Part shown: positions 49,928 through 57,694 of the stretch, piece after piece
Layout: every line of letters starts with the position of its first letter
Numbering within the stretch: position 1 is the stretch's first letter
DNA from: Mycobacterium paraense
GTDB lineage: Bacteria > Actinomycetota > Actinomycetes > Mycobacteriales > Mycobacteriaceae
Assembly: GCF_002101815.1 (NCBI RefSeq)
Contig: NZ_LQPM01000007.1
Location: 186,001-250,000 of the forward strand
Direction: 5' to 3'
DNA length: 64,000 nt
Made by a program: the position numbers and the translations under genes
The notes under the pieces: model-generated
Seen by the model: the letters and a program-made list of their open reading frames with translations, nothing else
Told to the model about the DNA's origin: nothing
Database searches by the model: none

Positions 49928-50199
49928 GGCTGGTCCTTCGAGGCGAGCCCGGCCGGCGCGTTGGCGATGGCCCGGTGGATGGCGTCGGCGAGCGCCAGCG
50001 CGCTCTCCTCGGTGAGCTCGAGGGCGACCCGCGCCGACGGGCCCAGCTCCGGGTTGATCACGTCGATGTTGACCGTGTGGCCGTACGGCGCGTGCACGGG
50101 GTGGTCGACGTACACGGTGGCGGCGCTGGCGCCGAACCACCCCGTCGCCCCCTTGCCGCTCCCGTCGACCTGCACGCGTTCGGTGAGGTAAGTGCACAT
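49924..50199 (-). CDS. Small conserved protein (probably DUF6295 family)
   Basis: 91 residues with N-terminal MCTYLTERVQVDGSGKG and a beta-rich pattern with HPVHAPYGHTVNIDVINP. I associate it with the DUF6295 family, but with limited certainty. The function is unknown. It overlaps the DUF427 gene and lies 12 bp downstream of the dienelactone hydrolase, so it is certainly cotranscribed with both. Confidence 0.75.
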   Translation of the reverse strand: MCTYLTERVQVDGSGKGATGWFGASAATVYVDHPVHAPYGHTVNIDVINPELGPSARVALELTEESALALADAIHRAIANAPAGLASKDQP

Positions 50200-50211
50200 G
50201 CCTTGGTACGC

Positions 50212-50979
50212 CTAGCCTTTCAGGTGGGTGGCGAAGAACTCGTCGATGCGGCGCCAGCCGTCCACCGCCGCCTCGGGCCGGTACGCCGGCCTGTCGACGG
50301 AGAAGAACGAGTGGCCCGCGCCCTCATAGGAGTGGAACTCGTGCGGTTTGTCGAACTTGGTCAGCTCGGCATCCAGGGCCGCCACCGCGGGCGGCGCGGG
50401 GAAGCGGTCGTCGGCCCCGAACAGCCCCAGCATCGGGCAGCTCAGGTTCGAGGCCAGGTGCAGGATCGGTTGCATCGCCTTGGGCATGCCCTCGGGCAGG
50501 TCCTCGACGATGAACGCGCCGTAGCAGTCCACCGCGGCGTCGAACGGGAGCGAACACGCCGCCAAAAACGCGTGCCGCCCGCCCGAGCAGTGCCCGATGA
50601 CCCCGAACTTCCCGTTCGCCCCGGGCAGCGAGCGCAGGTGCTCGACCGCACCCGCGACGTCGCCGACCAGTCGTTCGTCGGGGACCCCGCCGGCCGCGCG
50701 CACCGTCGCCGCCGCGTCATCGGGCGCGGCACCCGGGGCCTCGCGCGAATACAGGTTGGGGGCCACCGCGTGGTAGCCGCTGACGGCGAGCCGGCGGACG
50801 AACTCCTTGGTTTCCCGGTCGTAGCCGGGCATGTGGTGGATCCACACGATCCCGCCGCGCGATCCCTCGGCGAGCGGCTCACCAATTGGGCAAGCCCGAT
50901 AGGCCTCGATCTCGTCGCCGCCGTGGCCGGTGATGGTGACCGTTTCGGCGCGGATGGCGTCAGGACTGGGCGCGTTCAT
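50212..50979 (-). CDS. Dienelactone hydrolase family protein
   Basis: 255-residue alpha/beta hydrolase with nucleophile Cys131 in GVIGHCSGGRHAFL, an Asp in LFGADDRFPAP and a His in GAGHSFFSVDRPAYRPEA, a complete Cys-Asp-His triad. It is not closely related to the hydrolase at 4259. ATG 50979 follows GGAGCAG. It is the first gene of a three-gene operon, divergent from a P450 gene across a palindromic operator at 51069-51106. Confidence 0.85.
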   Translation of the reverse strand: MNAPSPDAIRAETVTITGHGGDEIEAYRACPIGEPLAEGSRGGIVWIHHMPGYDRETKEFVRRLAVSGYHAVAPNLYSREAPGAAPDDAAATVRAAGGVPDERLVGDVAGAVEHLRSLPGANGKFGVIGHCSGGRHAFLAACSLPFDAAVDCYGAFIVEDLPEGMPKAMQPILHLASNLSCPMLGLFGADDRFPAPPAVAALDAELTKFDKPHEFHSYEGAGHSFFSVDRPAYRPEAAVDGWRRIDEFFATHLKG

Positions 50980-51068
50980 CGCTGCTCCTCTTCGCGGGGT
51001 GCGCTCCGACGACACCAACGTAGCCCAACCGCGCCAGACACATCCGATCGCGCGTGCAGGAAAGACAG

Positions 51069-51106
51069 TTGACTGACGATATGCTCGTATGTGACGATAT
51101 CGTCAA
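51069..51106. promoter_or_regulatory. TetR-type palindromic operator in a divergent promoter
   Basis: TGACGATATCGTCA at 51092-51105 is a perfect 14-bp palindrome, and its half TGACGATAT is repeated at 51074-51082, 18 bp away. On the minus strand TTGACG (51106-51101), a 17-bp spacer and CATATC (51083-51078) fit a promoter for the dienelactone hydrolase operon, so the operator overlaps that promoter. The spacing and symmetry suggest a TetR-family repressor. Confidence 0.6.
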
Positions 51107-51130
51107 GTATGGAAGGGGTCAGCGCTGCCA

Positions 51131-51263
51131 TGAGCACCATCGGCGAACCGGGCACAGGGCCACCGCGCCCCCCGCATCGAGCGTGGCCGGGCAGCGCCGG
51201 GTCACCGCAGCGCAGGGTGATGCGCTGCGGCGCAACACCTTCCATAGGTTTGGGCGCCCGGTG
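51131..51263 (+). pseudogene. Possible truncated TetR-type regulator
   Basis: A short frame starting ATG 51131, 25 bp past the operator, reads MSTIGEPGTGPPRPP... up to GSPQRRV. That is like the disordered N-terminus of a TetR regulator just before its first helix; the frame then changes and stops at 51263 with no helix-turn-helix. The position is where an autoregulated repressor gene would begin. Decay by deletion or frameshift is inference; a meaningless short frame is the alternative. Confidence 0.35.
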
Positions 51264-51274
51264 AGGCCGGCCTG

Positions 51275-52465
51275 ATGCGGAGCGGCCCCGGTGACGTCGC
51301 GGTCTACAGTCCGAACATCTACACGAAGTCGGCGGTGGCCGACCCGTACCCGCACTACCGCCGGCTCCGCCGGCTCGGACCGGTGGTGTGGCTGAGCGGG
51401 CACGGCGTCTACGCGCTGCCCCGCTACGCCGAGTGCAAAGCGACGCTGCGGGATGACGCGACGTTCATCTCGGGCAACGGCGTGGCACTCAACCCGATCA
51501 GCAATCGGCTGTCGCGCGGCACCACGCTCAACAGCGACGCCGCCGCCCACGACCGGCGACGCAAACTGGTTGCGCACCGGCTACTTCCGCGGGCGTTGCG
51601 CGAGCTCGCCGACACCGTCGATCAACAGGCCGCGGCCATCGTCGACGCCGCCGTGCGCCGCCGCACGGTTGACGCCGTCGACGACCTCGCCTCGGCATTG
51701 CCGCTGGCCGTGGTGCCGGATCTGGTCGGATGGCCCCGCGACGAGCGGGGACTGCTGATCGACTGGGGCGGAGCCACCTTCGACATGCTGGGCCCGCTGA
51801 ATCGGCGAGCCGTCAAGTCGTTCCCGCGCAGCCTGCAGATGCTGCGATTCGCTCGCCGCGTGGTCCGCCGCCGCACCGTGCTCGAAGGCAGCATCGTCGA
51901 CGAACTGCTCACCGCGGTCGACGCGGGGACCGTAAGCCGCGCGCAGTGCACGGCGCTGATGATCGACTACATCGCGCCGTCGCTCGACACCACCATCAGC
52001 GCCATCTCAAACGCCGTCTACCTGTTGGCCAGCCTCCCCGAGCAGTGGCGACTCCTCAGGGACGACCCGGGTCTGATTCCCAACGCGGTCAACGAGATCG
52101 TGCGTTACGAATCGCCGCTGCGCGCGTTTACCCGGCTGGCCCGGCGTGACACCCAGATCGCCGGTGCCGCCATTCCGGCGGGCGCGCGCGTCCTCGTCAT
52201 CTACGCCTCGGCCAACCGCGACGAAAGCGAATGGGAAGACCCGGACACCTTCGACATTCGCCGCGATGCGGGACGACACCTGGGCTTCGGCAACGGTGCG
52301 CACGCGTGTGCCGGCCAAGCCCTGGCCCGCCTGGAGACGGCCGCCATGCTGCGCGCGCTGATCGATCGCGTGGACCGCATCCACGTCAGCGGCCAGCCGA
52401 CGTGGGCCGAAAACAACATCATCCGACGGCATCGATCGCTGCCGGTCACCCTCGAATCGGCCTGA
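51275..52465 (+). CDS. Cytochrome P450
   Basis: 396-residue soluble bacterial P450. Heme-ligand Cys345 lies in FGNGAHACAG, the ExxR motif is Glu274-Arg277 (NEIVR), and the I-helix has Asp238-Thr239-Thr240 (SLDTT), though the usual Ala/Gly-Gly before it is replaced by APS. It needs external ferredoxin and reductase, which are not nearby. The substrate is unknown. It starts 12 bp past the TetR-like remnant and is convergent with the lipoprotein gene. Confidence 0.92.
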   Translation: MRSGPGDVAVYSPNIYTKSAVADPYPHYRRLRRLGPVVWLSGHGVYALPRYAECKATLRDDATFISGNGVALNPISNRLSRGTTLNSDAAAHDRRRKLVAHRLLPRALRELADTVDQQAAAIVDAAVRRRTVDAVDDLASALPLAVVPDLVGWPRDERGLLIDWGGATFDMLGPLNRRAVKSFPRSLQMLRFARRVVRRRTVLEGSIVDELLTAVDAGTVSRAQCTALMIDYIAPSLDTTISAISNAVYLLASLPEQWRLLRDDPGLIPNAVNEIVRYESPLRAFTRLARRDTQIAGAAIPAGARVLVIYASANRDESEWEDPDTFDIRRDAGRHLGFGNGAHACAGQALARLETAAMLRALIDRVDRIHVSGQPTWAENNIIRRHRSLPVTLESA

Positions 52466-52474
52466 GGACTCGGC

Positions 52475-54079
52475 TCACCCCACCTTGATCGGCACCGTCA
52501 CGGATTCGGTGGTGGCGGGCAGCCGCGTGGTGTCGACGACGAGGATCTCGCCGCTGTCCTGGGTGCCGTTGGGCAGCATCTTGGGCCTGAGCTGAAACGG
52601 CGGCGAGTCGGAGGCCAGGCCGGCCAGCCCAAAGTCGCTGTCGTTGGCGAGGATCAGCGTGTTGCCGCCGTCCCGGCTGATGACCCCCTCGATATGGTCA
52701 TGCCCGAAGAAATTGCCGTCGGCCGAGAGCGTTCGCACCAGCTCCCCCACATCGAGCTTGAGCGCCTTGGTGGCGAGCGTGATCCCGGCGGCCTTGAGCT
52801 TCGCGGCGGCCGCCGCATCGGTGCCGACACCGACGAAGGTCTCGACGGGAACGCCGCCGATCAGCAGCCCGCCCGCACCGGCCTGATAGGTGGCGCCCGG
52901 CGCCGTCGAGTGCGGCCCGACGTCGGTGGCCCCGGAGATGTCGGCCACGTAGATCTTCTTGTTGCCCTTGGGCTGCGGCGCGTCGTCGCGCTCGTCGATC
53001 AGGAACGTGGTGGCGCTCAGGGCGGTGATTTCGGAGACCGCGACCTTCGTCTGCTGCGGGTCGGCGAGCGGATAAAGGTACTCGCGCACGTCGCCGCGGT
53101 TGGCCAGGTTGATGGTCACGATCCGGGTCAGCGGAACGGACCGGGACGAGCCGGCCAAGCCCGGGGTGGCCAGGGCCGATTGCATGACGCCCACCAGCGT
53201 GCCGCCGTCGGGGGTGATGGTCAGCCCCTCCATGCCCTGATTCGGGCTGCGCAGCGCGAGCTCGGCGGGCAGGCTGCCGTCGAACGGTGAAAGACGTTCC
53301 AGCTCTTTGCCGTTGGCGTCGAAGTGGACGACGAACGGGCCGTACTCGTCGGACACCCAGAACGTGCCGTCGGGCATCGCGACCAGACCCTCGGTGTCGA
53401 GCCCGTGATCCGAACGCGGCAGCGGGTTGCCGTTGAGGTCCACCATCGATTCGCCGGTGGCCGCCCGCGGGTCGATGAGCCCCACCAGCGGCACGCCGTC
53501 CTTCCCGGTCAGCGTGATGATCTGCTCCAGCGAGGCCACGCCGCGGGCCAGTTTGAGCTTGGCGATCTGCGGATGGAAATTCGGTACCGGAAGCACCTTC
53601 TCGCCCGGGGTGCGCCCGTCGACGTTCGGTCCCCGATCGGACAGGCCGTAGATTTCGTCGGTGCTGCCGGGCACCGCGGCGATCGCGGAGCCGTGCGCGT
53701 TGGCCTGCACCGCGACCTCGCCGACGATCAGCAGCGGCGCCTCGTCCTCGGCGTAGAGCCTGACGGCGTGGCTGACGGTGACCGGAAGCTGATCCGTGCC
53801 GGTGAAGCCGGCGTCCGGCGTGTAGACCATCGACCCGTACGCGCCGTACGCGATGTTGCCGTGCGCGGGCTTGCCGAAGGCCACCGGCGTGACGCCGCTG
53901 GTAGCCGCCAACAGCTGCTCGGGCGAGATCGTCAACACCCTGCCCGCGCCGGTGCTCAGTTCCTTCAGCGACGGCACCGACAGCGACGGCGCGGGATCCG
54001 ACGAGCAGGCCGCGACGGTGATCAACGCCGTCGCCGCCGCGAGCCACCCGGGCAGCGATGTCGGGCGAGGTGATGCCAT
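52475..54079 (-). CDS. Lipoprotein with esterase-like/phytase-like beta-propeller domain
   Basis: 534 residues. The N-terminus is a lipoprotein signal with acylated Cys25 (ITVAACSSD). After a short Ser/Pro linker and an Ig-like segment (residues about 50-110), the PF13449 esterase-like activity of phytase domain follows: EIYGLSDRGPNVDGR, HGLDTEGLVAMPDGTFWVSDEYGPFVVHFD and GMEGLTITPDG. Substrates of this family are not well defined. It is anchored to the outer face of the cytoplasmic membrane. The membrane protein gene upstream on the same strand is 19 bp away, suggesting an operon. Confidence 0.87.
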   Translation of the reverse strand: MASPRPTSLPGWLAAATALITVAACSSDPAPSLSVPSLKELSTGAGRVLTISPEQLLAATSGVTPVAFGKPAHGNIAYGAYGSMVYTPDAGFTGTDQLPVTVSHAVRLYAEDEAPLLIVGEVAVQANAHGSAIAAVPGSTDEIYGLSDRGPNVDGRTPGEKVLPVPNFHPQIAKLKLARGVASLEQIITLTGKDGVPLVGLIDPRAATGESMVDLNGNPLPRSDHGLDTEGLVAMPDGTFWVSDEYGPFVVHFDANGKELERLSPFDGSLPAELALRSPNQGMEGLTITPDGGTLVGVMQSALATPGLAGSSRSVPLTRIVTINLANRGDVREYLYPLADPQQTKVAVSEITALSATTFLIDERDDAPQPKGNKKIYVADISGATDVGPHSTAPGATYQAGAGGLLIGGVPVETFVGVGTDAAAAAKLKAAGITLATKALKLDVGELVRTLSADGNFFGHDHIEGVISRDGGNTLILANDSDFGLAGLASDSPPFQLRPKMLPNGTQDSGEILVVDTTRLPATTESVTVPIKVG

Positions 54080-54098
54080 GGAGCCGATCTTTGCGCTT

Positions 54099-54878
54099 TT
54101 ACCGCCGCTTATCGCGCACTTTGTAGGTAGACGGCCACGACTTTCGGGACTCGTCGCCGGTGAGGGGCGTTCCCATCCCGCCGACCTTGACGTTGTAGGC
54201 CTCCTTGCCGGGGCCGACCTCGCGGTTGGCGTGTTCCTGCGCCAGGTAGTAGAGCTCGTCGATGGTGGCCTCGTCGTAGGCGACGAACGACGTCTCGCGG
54301 GCGACGTCGTCGATGCCCGCCAGCATCCGGTCGGGCAGCACCCGCGACGCCAGCGCCGCCACGCCCAGCAGCGAGAACGGAATGACCCAGTAGCAGACGT
54401 ACGACAACGGGGCCGTGTCCTGCAGGCCGGCGTTGGGGTCCACGATCGGCGGGATCACCGACGACACGGTCATGCCGGCGAACGCGGCGATCCACACCCA
54501 GGTCAGCGCGCTCACCATCCGGGCGAACAGCTCCGTCTTGACGACGTCGTCGGGCTGCTCGCCGGCGGCCGCCGCACGCGCGAACGGCTTGCCGGTCAGG
54601 GAGCCGACCAGGGCGACCGCGAAGGCCCCGGCGTTCCCCAGCGGCAGTATCCACCGCTGGTTGAACGCGTCATCGAGCGACAAAGCCAGCACGGTAAGAA
54701 CCACAAGCACTGCCGCGGAACCGATTTGGAATGCCTCCCACGGAGTTCCCGCCCAGCGGCCCAACGCGATCACCGCGACGGCGAGCGCCAGCGCGACGAG
54801 CGCGGAGGCGACGAACGGAACGTTACCGACCAGCACCCAATAGACGATCCACGGCGCCAAGCAAAAGAGCATGCCCAC
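54099..54878 (-). CDS. Multi-pass membrane protein, unknown function
   Basis: 259 residues with about seven hydrophobic segments in residues 3-185 and a soluble, charged tail of about 70 residues. I recognise no catalytic motif or named family. GTG 54878 or ATG 54872 could be the start. It lies 19 bp upstream of the phytase-like lipoprotein gene on the same strand, so the two may function together in the envelope. Confidence 0.72.
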   Translation of the reverse strand: MGMLFCLAPWIVYWVLVGNVPFVASALVALALAVAVIALGRWAGTPWEAFQIGSAAVLVVLTVLALSLDDAFNQRWILPLGNAGAFAVALVGSLTGKPFARAAAAGEQPDDVVKTELFARMVSALTWVWIAAFAGMTVSSVIPPIVDPNAGLQDTAPLSYVCYWVIPFSLLGVAALASRVLPDRMLAGIDDVARETSFVAYDEATIDELYYLAQEHANREVGPGKEAYNVKVGGMGTPLTGDESRKSWPSTYKVRDKRR

Positions 54879-55080
54879 GAGGGGTCAGTTTATGGGCGAC
54901 GGTTCGCGGTGGTCTCGGCGGTGGGTTGCATCCCATTTTCCGTGCCGGGCTTCATCTTCAACTCGGCTGCCAATGACGCTCGTGAAAGTTTCAGAAATAT
55001 TGCCAAGTCGCCGCGACCCCTTAACTGTGATAAACCATCGACTGCGCTGACTATTAATTGACCTCGGGGAGGACAACAGC

Positions 55081-55506
55081 ATGGCTATCGCACGTGGCTT
55101 GGCGACAATCGCCGTGTTTGCCGGTTCAGCGGTCGGCTTGGCCGGCACGGCTTGGGCAGACTCACCGACGATGAACGGCAGTTACAACGCGACCTCGACG
55201 TCGCCGGGTGGTAAAGCCGTTGTCACCTCTTGGACGGTCAGTTCCTGCGGTGACGGATGCGTTTATGTGAAGGCCGGGGCGGGAGGTAGTCAGGCGCGGT
55301 TGGTCGACGGTCAATGGGTGCTCGACGGCGAGAATGACTTGATGTGCCCGGACGGTAGCTATCTTCAAATGGCCACCGCCTCCCACATGACGTGGGATCC
55401 CAGTAGCCTCGTGGGCACGTCGACAATCTCTTACCTGATCCCGGCCTGTGGCCGGCCGGCCGGATATACGCAAACCAACAAGCTGGAAATCAAACAGGCA
55501 TCTTGA
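55081..55506 (+). CDS. Small secreted protein, unknown function
   Basis: 141 residues with a clear Sec signal peptide (about 26 residues, cleavage after GTAWADS or just before it) and a mature domain of about 115 residues with four cysteines, likely two disulfides. The sequence resembles a mycobacterial family of small exported proteins, but I cannot name it. The stretch upstream is AT-richer than its surroundings. ATG 55081 is supported by GGGGAGG upstream. Confidence 0.78.
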   Translation: MAIARGLATIAVFAGSAVGLAGTAWADSPTMNGSYNATSTSPGGKAVVTSWTVSSCGDGCVYVKAGAGGSQARLVDGQWVLDGENDLMCPDGSYLQMATASHMTWDPSSLVGTSTISYLIPACGRPAGYTQTNKLEIKQAS

Positions 55507-55537
55507 CGCGGGCACCGGGTCGTCGCGACCCAAAGTC

Positions 55538-56338
55538 CTATGCCCGGCAAAGGATCTCGCCGTGGGGGATTGACAGCCAGCCGTCTGGCGCCGCGGCCCA
55601 GGCCCGCCACGCCGCTGAGATCTCCTCGAGCTGGGCGGTGGTGGCCAGACCCAGGGCCAACAACTCGCGAGCGACGCCCGAATGAAGGATACGGTCGGCC
55701 CACATGCCGCCCCACCAGTCCCTTGCGGCGGCGGTCGCGTAGCACCAGAGGCTCCCGGTCGGCGTGACGTGGTCGAAGCCGGCCTCGAGCGCCCAGGACA
55801 ACATCCGCCGGCCCGCGTCCGGTTCGCCGCGGTTGGCGCGTGCCGCCTGCCGATACAGGTCCCGCCAAAGATCCAGCGCGGGAAGCTGCGGGAACCAGAC
55901 GAAACCGGCGTAGTCGGCGTCTCGGGCTGCCACGATCCCGCCTGGGCGACAGACCCTTCTCATCTCCCGCAGGGCCTGCACCGGGTCGGCGACGTGTTGC
56001 AGCACCTGGTGGGCATGAACGACATCGAACATGCCGTCGGGGAAGCCGAGCTGGTGCACGTCGGCCGTCGCGAAGGAGACGTTTGACAGATCGCGGCGCT
56101 GGACCTCCGCGCGAGCCATGTCGAGAACATTGTCGAAAAGGTCTACGGCCAGCACCAGTCCGGGCGCGACGCGCTCGGCGAGGTCGGCGGTGATGGTGCC
56201 GGGACCGCATCCGATGTCGAGGACGGTTGATCCCGGCTTCAGGTGCGGCAGGAGGTAGGCCACGGAGTCCTCAGCTGTGCGTCGCTGATGACCGCGGAGC
56301 ATCGATTCGTGACGCTCGGCCGAAGGTTCGTTGTTCAC
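55538..56338 (-). CDS. SAM-dependent methyltransferase (Methyltransf_11/UbiE type)
   Basis: 266-residue class I methyltransferase. Motif I VLDIGCGPGTITADLAERV, motif II VSFATADVHQLGFPDGMFD and the post-I HQVLQHVADPVQALREM loop are complete. A C-terminal helical region is rich in Trp (ARDWWGGMW). The substrate is unknown. GTG 56338 (VNNEPSAERHESML) is chosen; the open frame continues upstream through the tRNA, which is spurious. The gene starts 20 bp past the tRNA 3' end and could be read from the tRNA promoter. Confidence 0.87.
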   Translation of the reverse strand: MNNEPSAERHESMLRGHQRRTAEDSVAYLLPHLKPGSTVLDIGCGPGTITADLAERVAPGLVLAVDLFDNVLDMARAEVQRRDLSNVSFATADVHQLGFPDGMFDVVHAHQVLQHVADPVQALREMRRVCRPGGIVAARDADYAGFVWFPQLPALDLWRDLYRQAARANRGEPDAGRRMLSWALEAGFDHVTPTGSLWCYATAAARDWWGGMWADRILHSGVARELLALGLATTAQLEEISAAWRAWAAAPDGWLSIPHGEILCRA

Positions 56339-56357
56339 TGTGCGGTCCCCTGTTGTG

Positions 56358-56434
56358 TGGTGCCCCCAGTCGGACTCGAACCGACACTGGGCGGATTTTA
56401 AGTCCGCTGCCTCTGCCAATTGGGCTATGGGGGC
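56358..56434 (-). tRNA. tRNA with UAA anticodon, annotated tRNA-Leu type, short variable loop
   Basis: 77 nt with encoded CCA. The acceptor stem is GCCCCCA/TGGGGGC, the anticodon stem is GCGGA/TCCGC with loop CTTAAAA, so the anticodon is TAA at 56398-56400 (reads UUA). The discriminator is A73. The T-arm is GTCGG-TTCGAGT-CCGAC. The D-arm (GCCC...GGC with AATTGGCAGA) is of the leucine type, but the variable region is only CCAGT (5 nt), as in class I tRNAs, not the long arm usual for tRNA-Leu. Confidence 0.9.
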
Positions 56435-56791
56435 CCGGCGGCGAATCTAGCGCGCGAAGCGCGGTCGCGGGGCGCCGCATCGCACCCGAAACCGGCGAAA
56501 TTTTCCAGATGCGAGCCCGGCGCCGCTGGCCTAGGATGCGCGCGCGGCGCGCCGTTTGATCGTTTGCCGGCGAATCTCAGATGACAACGCTATGTCGGCC
56601 GACAGGACCTTGTTAAAACTGCCCGCGCCAGCGTTAAAAAGCCGTAAACGCCCGTCACCCTAGCCTTTTCCGTCGGGAATGTGGAGTCGTGCCTCGTTAA
56701 CCTTACGCCGACGCACAGGAGCCGTTACGCCATCACACAGGTCGATCGCCCGCCAGGGAGATCGGCATTTTCCGAACACTAGGAGCACTAG
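56435..56791 (+). promoter_or_regulatory. Long leader/promoter region of the PE-PPE-esx block
   Basis: 357 bp with no supported gene. The tRNA promoter must lie at its left edge on the minus strand. On the plus strand there are two GTTAAAA boxes (56612-56618 and 56633-56639) 21 bp apart, and TTAACC at 56697, all candidate regulator or sigma-factor contacts. A good ribosome-binding site (AGGAG) precedes the PE start. Confidence 0.45.
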
Positions 56792-57637
56792 ATGTCATTT
56801 CTGACAGCAATCCCCGAAGAGTTGCTAGCAGCGGCAGCGCAGCTGGAAGGAATCGGCAATTCGCTGACGGCACAGAACGCGGGTGCCGCGGCACCGACGA
56901 CCGCCATCGCTCCAGCCGCCGCCGACCCGGTATCGGCCCTGCAGGCGACGATCTTCGGCACCTACGGCAGCATGTATCAGCAGCTCGCCGCCGAGGCTCA
57001 GTCGATCCAACAGCAGTTCGTGAGCACCTTGGGGTTGAGCTCGGGCACCTACACGCAGACCGAGTCGGCCAACGTGGCCGCCACGACGCCCGTCGATCTC
57101 ATCAACCAACTGAGCACGTTCCTCGGCGGTCCGGGCAACAGCGTCGGCGGCAACCCGTTCGGCTTGTCGAGCAACGCGGCCAACTTCCTGAGCTTCGAGG
57201 GCGGCAACTGGGCGTCGGCCATGTCCGACTGCCTCGGCATGGCCGGTGGCGGGCTGCTTCCTGCCGCCTCGGCCGACGCGGCCGACGCGGGCGACGCGGC
57301 CGGCGCCGCGGCGGGCGCTGCGGATGCCGTCAACGTGACCGCGCCGGCCGGCGGCATGGGCGGGATGGCCGCGATGCCCGTCGGCGGGCTCGGCCAGGCG
57401 ACCATGGTCGGCAAATTGTCCGTGCCGCCGAGCTGGGCGGGCACCTTCACCCCGGGAGTCAGCCCCGCCACCGCTGTGCAGACCGTCGGGTGGACCGGCG
57501 CCGCGCCGCAGGCCGGCCCCGGGACGATCGTCCCCGGAATGCCCGGGTTGGGCGCAGCCGCGCGCAACAGCGCGGGCTTCGGTGCACCGCGCTACGGCGT
57601 CAAGCCGATCGTCATGCCCAAGATCAGGGCCGTCTAA
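56792..57637 (+). CDS. PE-family protein (PE8-like)
   Basis: 281 residues. The N-terminal PE domain (about 1-95) ends in Tyr87-Thr-Gln-Thr-Glu91, the YxxxD/E type VII secretion signal. The C-terminal region is Gly/Ala rich and carries an SVPPSWAG motif, as in PPE-SVP proteins, and ends RYGVKPIVMPK, nearly identical to the end of the downstream PPE. It is the first gene of a PE-PPE-esx-esx block matching Rv1040c-Rv1037c. It should be secreted with its PPE partner, probably by ESX-5 (inference). Confidence 0.93.
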   Translation: MSFLTAIPEELLAAAAQLEGIGNSLTAQNAGAAAPTTAIAPAAADPVSALQATIFGTYGSMYQQLAAEAQSIQQQFVSTLGLSSGTYTQTESANVAATTPVDLINQLSTFLGGPGNSVGGNPFGLSSNAANFLSFEGGNWASAMSDCLGMAGGGLLPAASADAADAGDAAGAAAGAADAVNVTAPAGGMGGMAAMPVGGLGQATMVGKLSVPPSWAGTFTPGVSPATAVQTVGWTGAAPQAGPGTIVPGMPGLGAAARNSAGFGAPRYGVKPIVMPKIRAV

Positions 57638-57694
57638 GCCAGCGGGCCGTCACGTAAACCCCACCAACTTCAGACAACAGAAACGGACACAAAA

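Noticed and set aside
56358..56434. tRNA as an ochre suppressor
   Set aside because: The anticodon reads TAA, which decodes UUA; a suppressor of UAA stops would need TTA.
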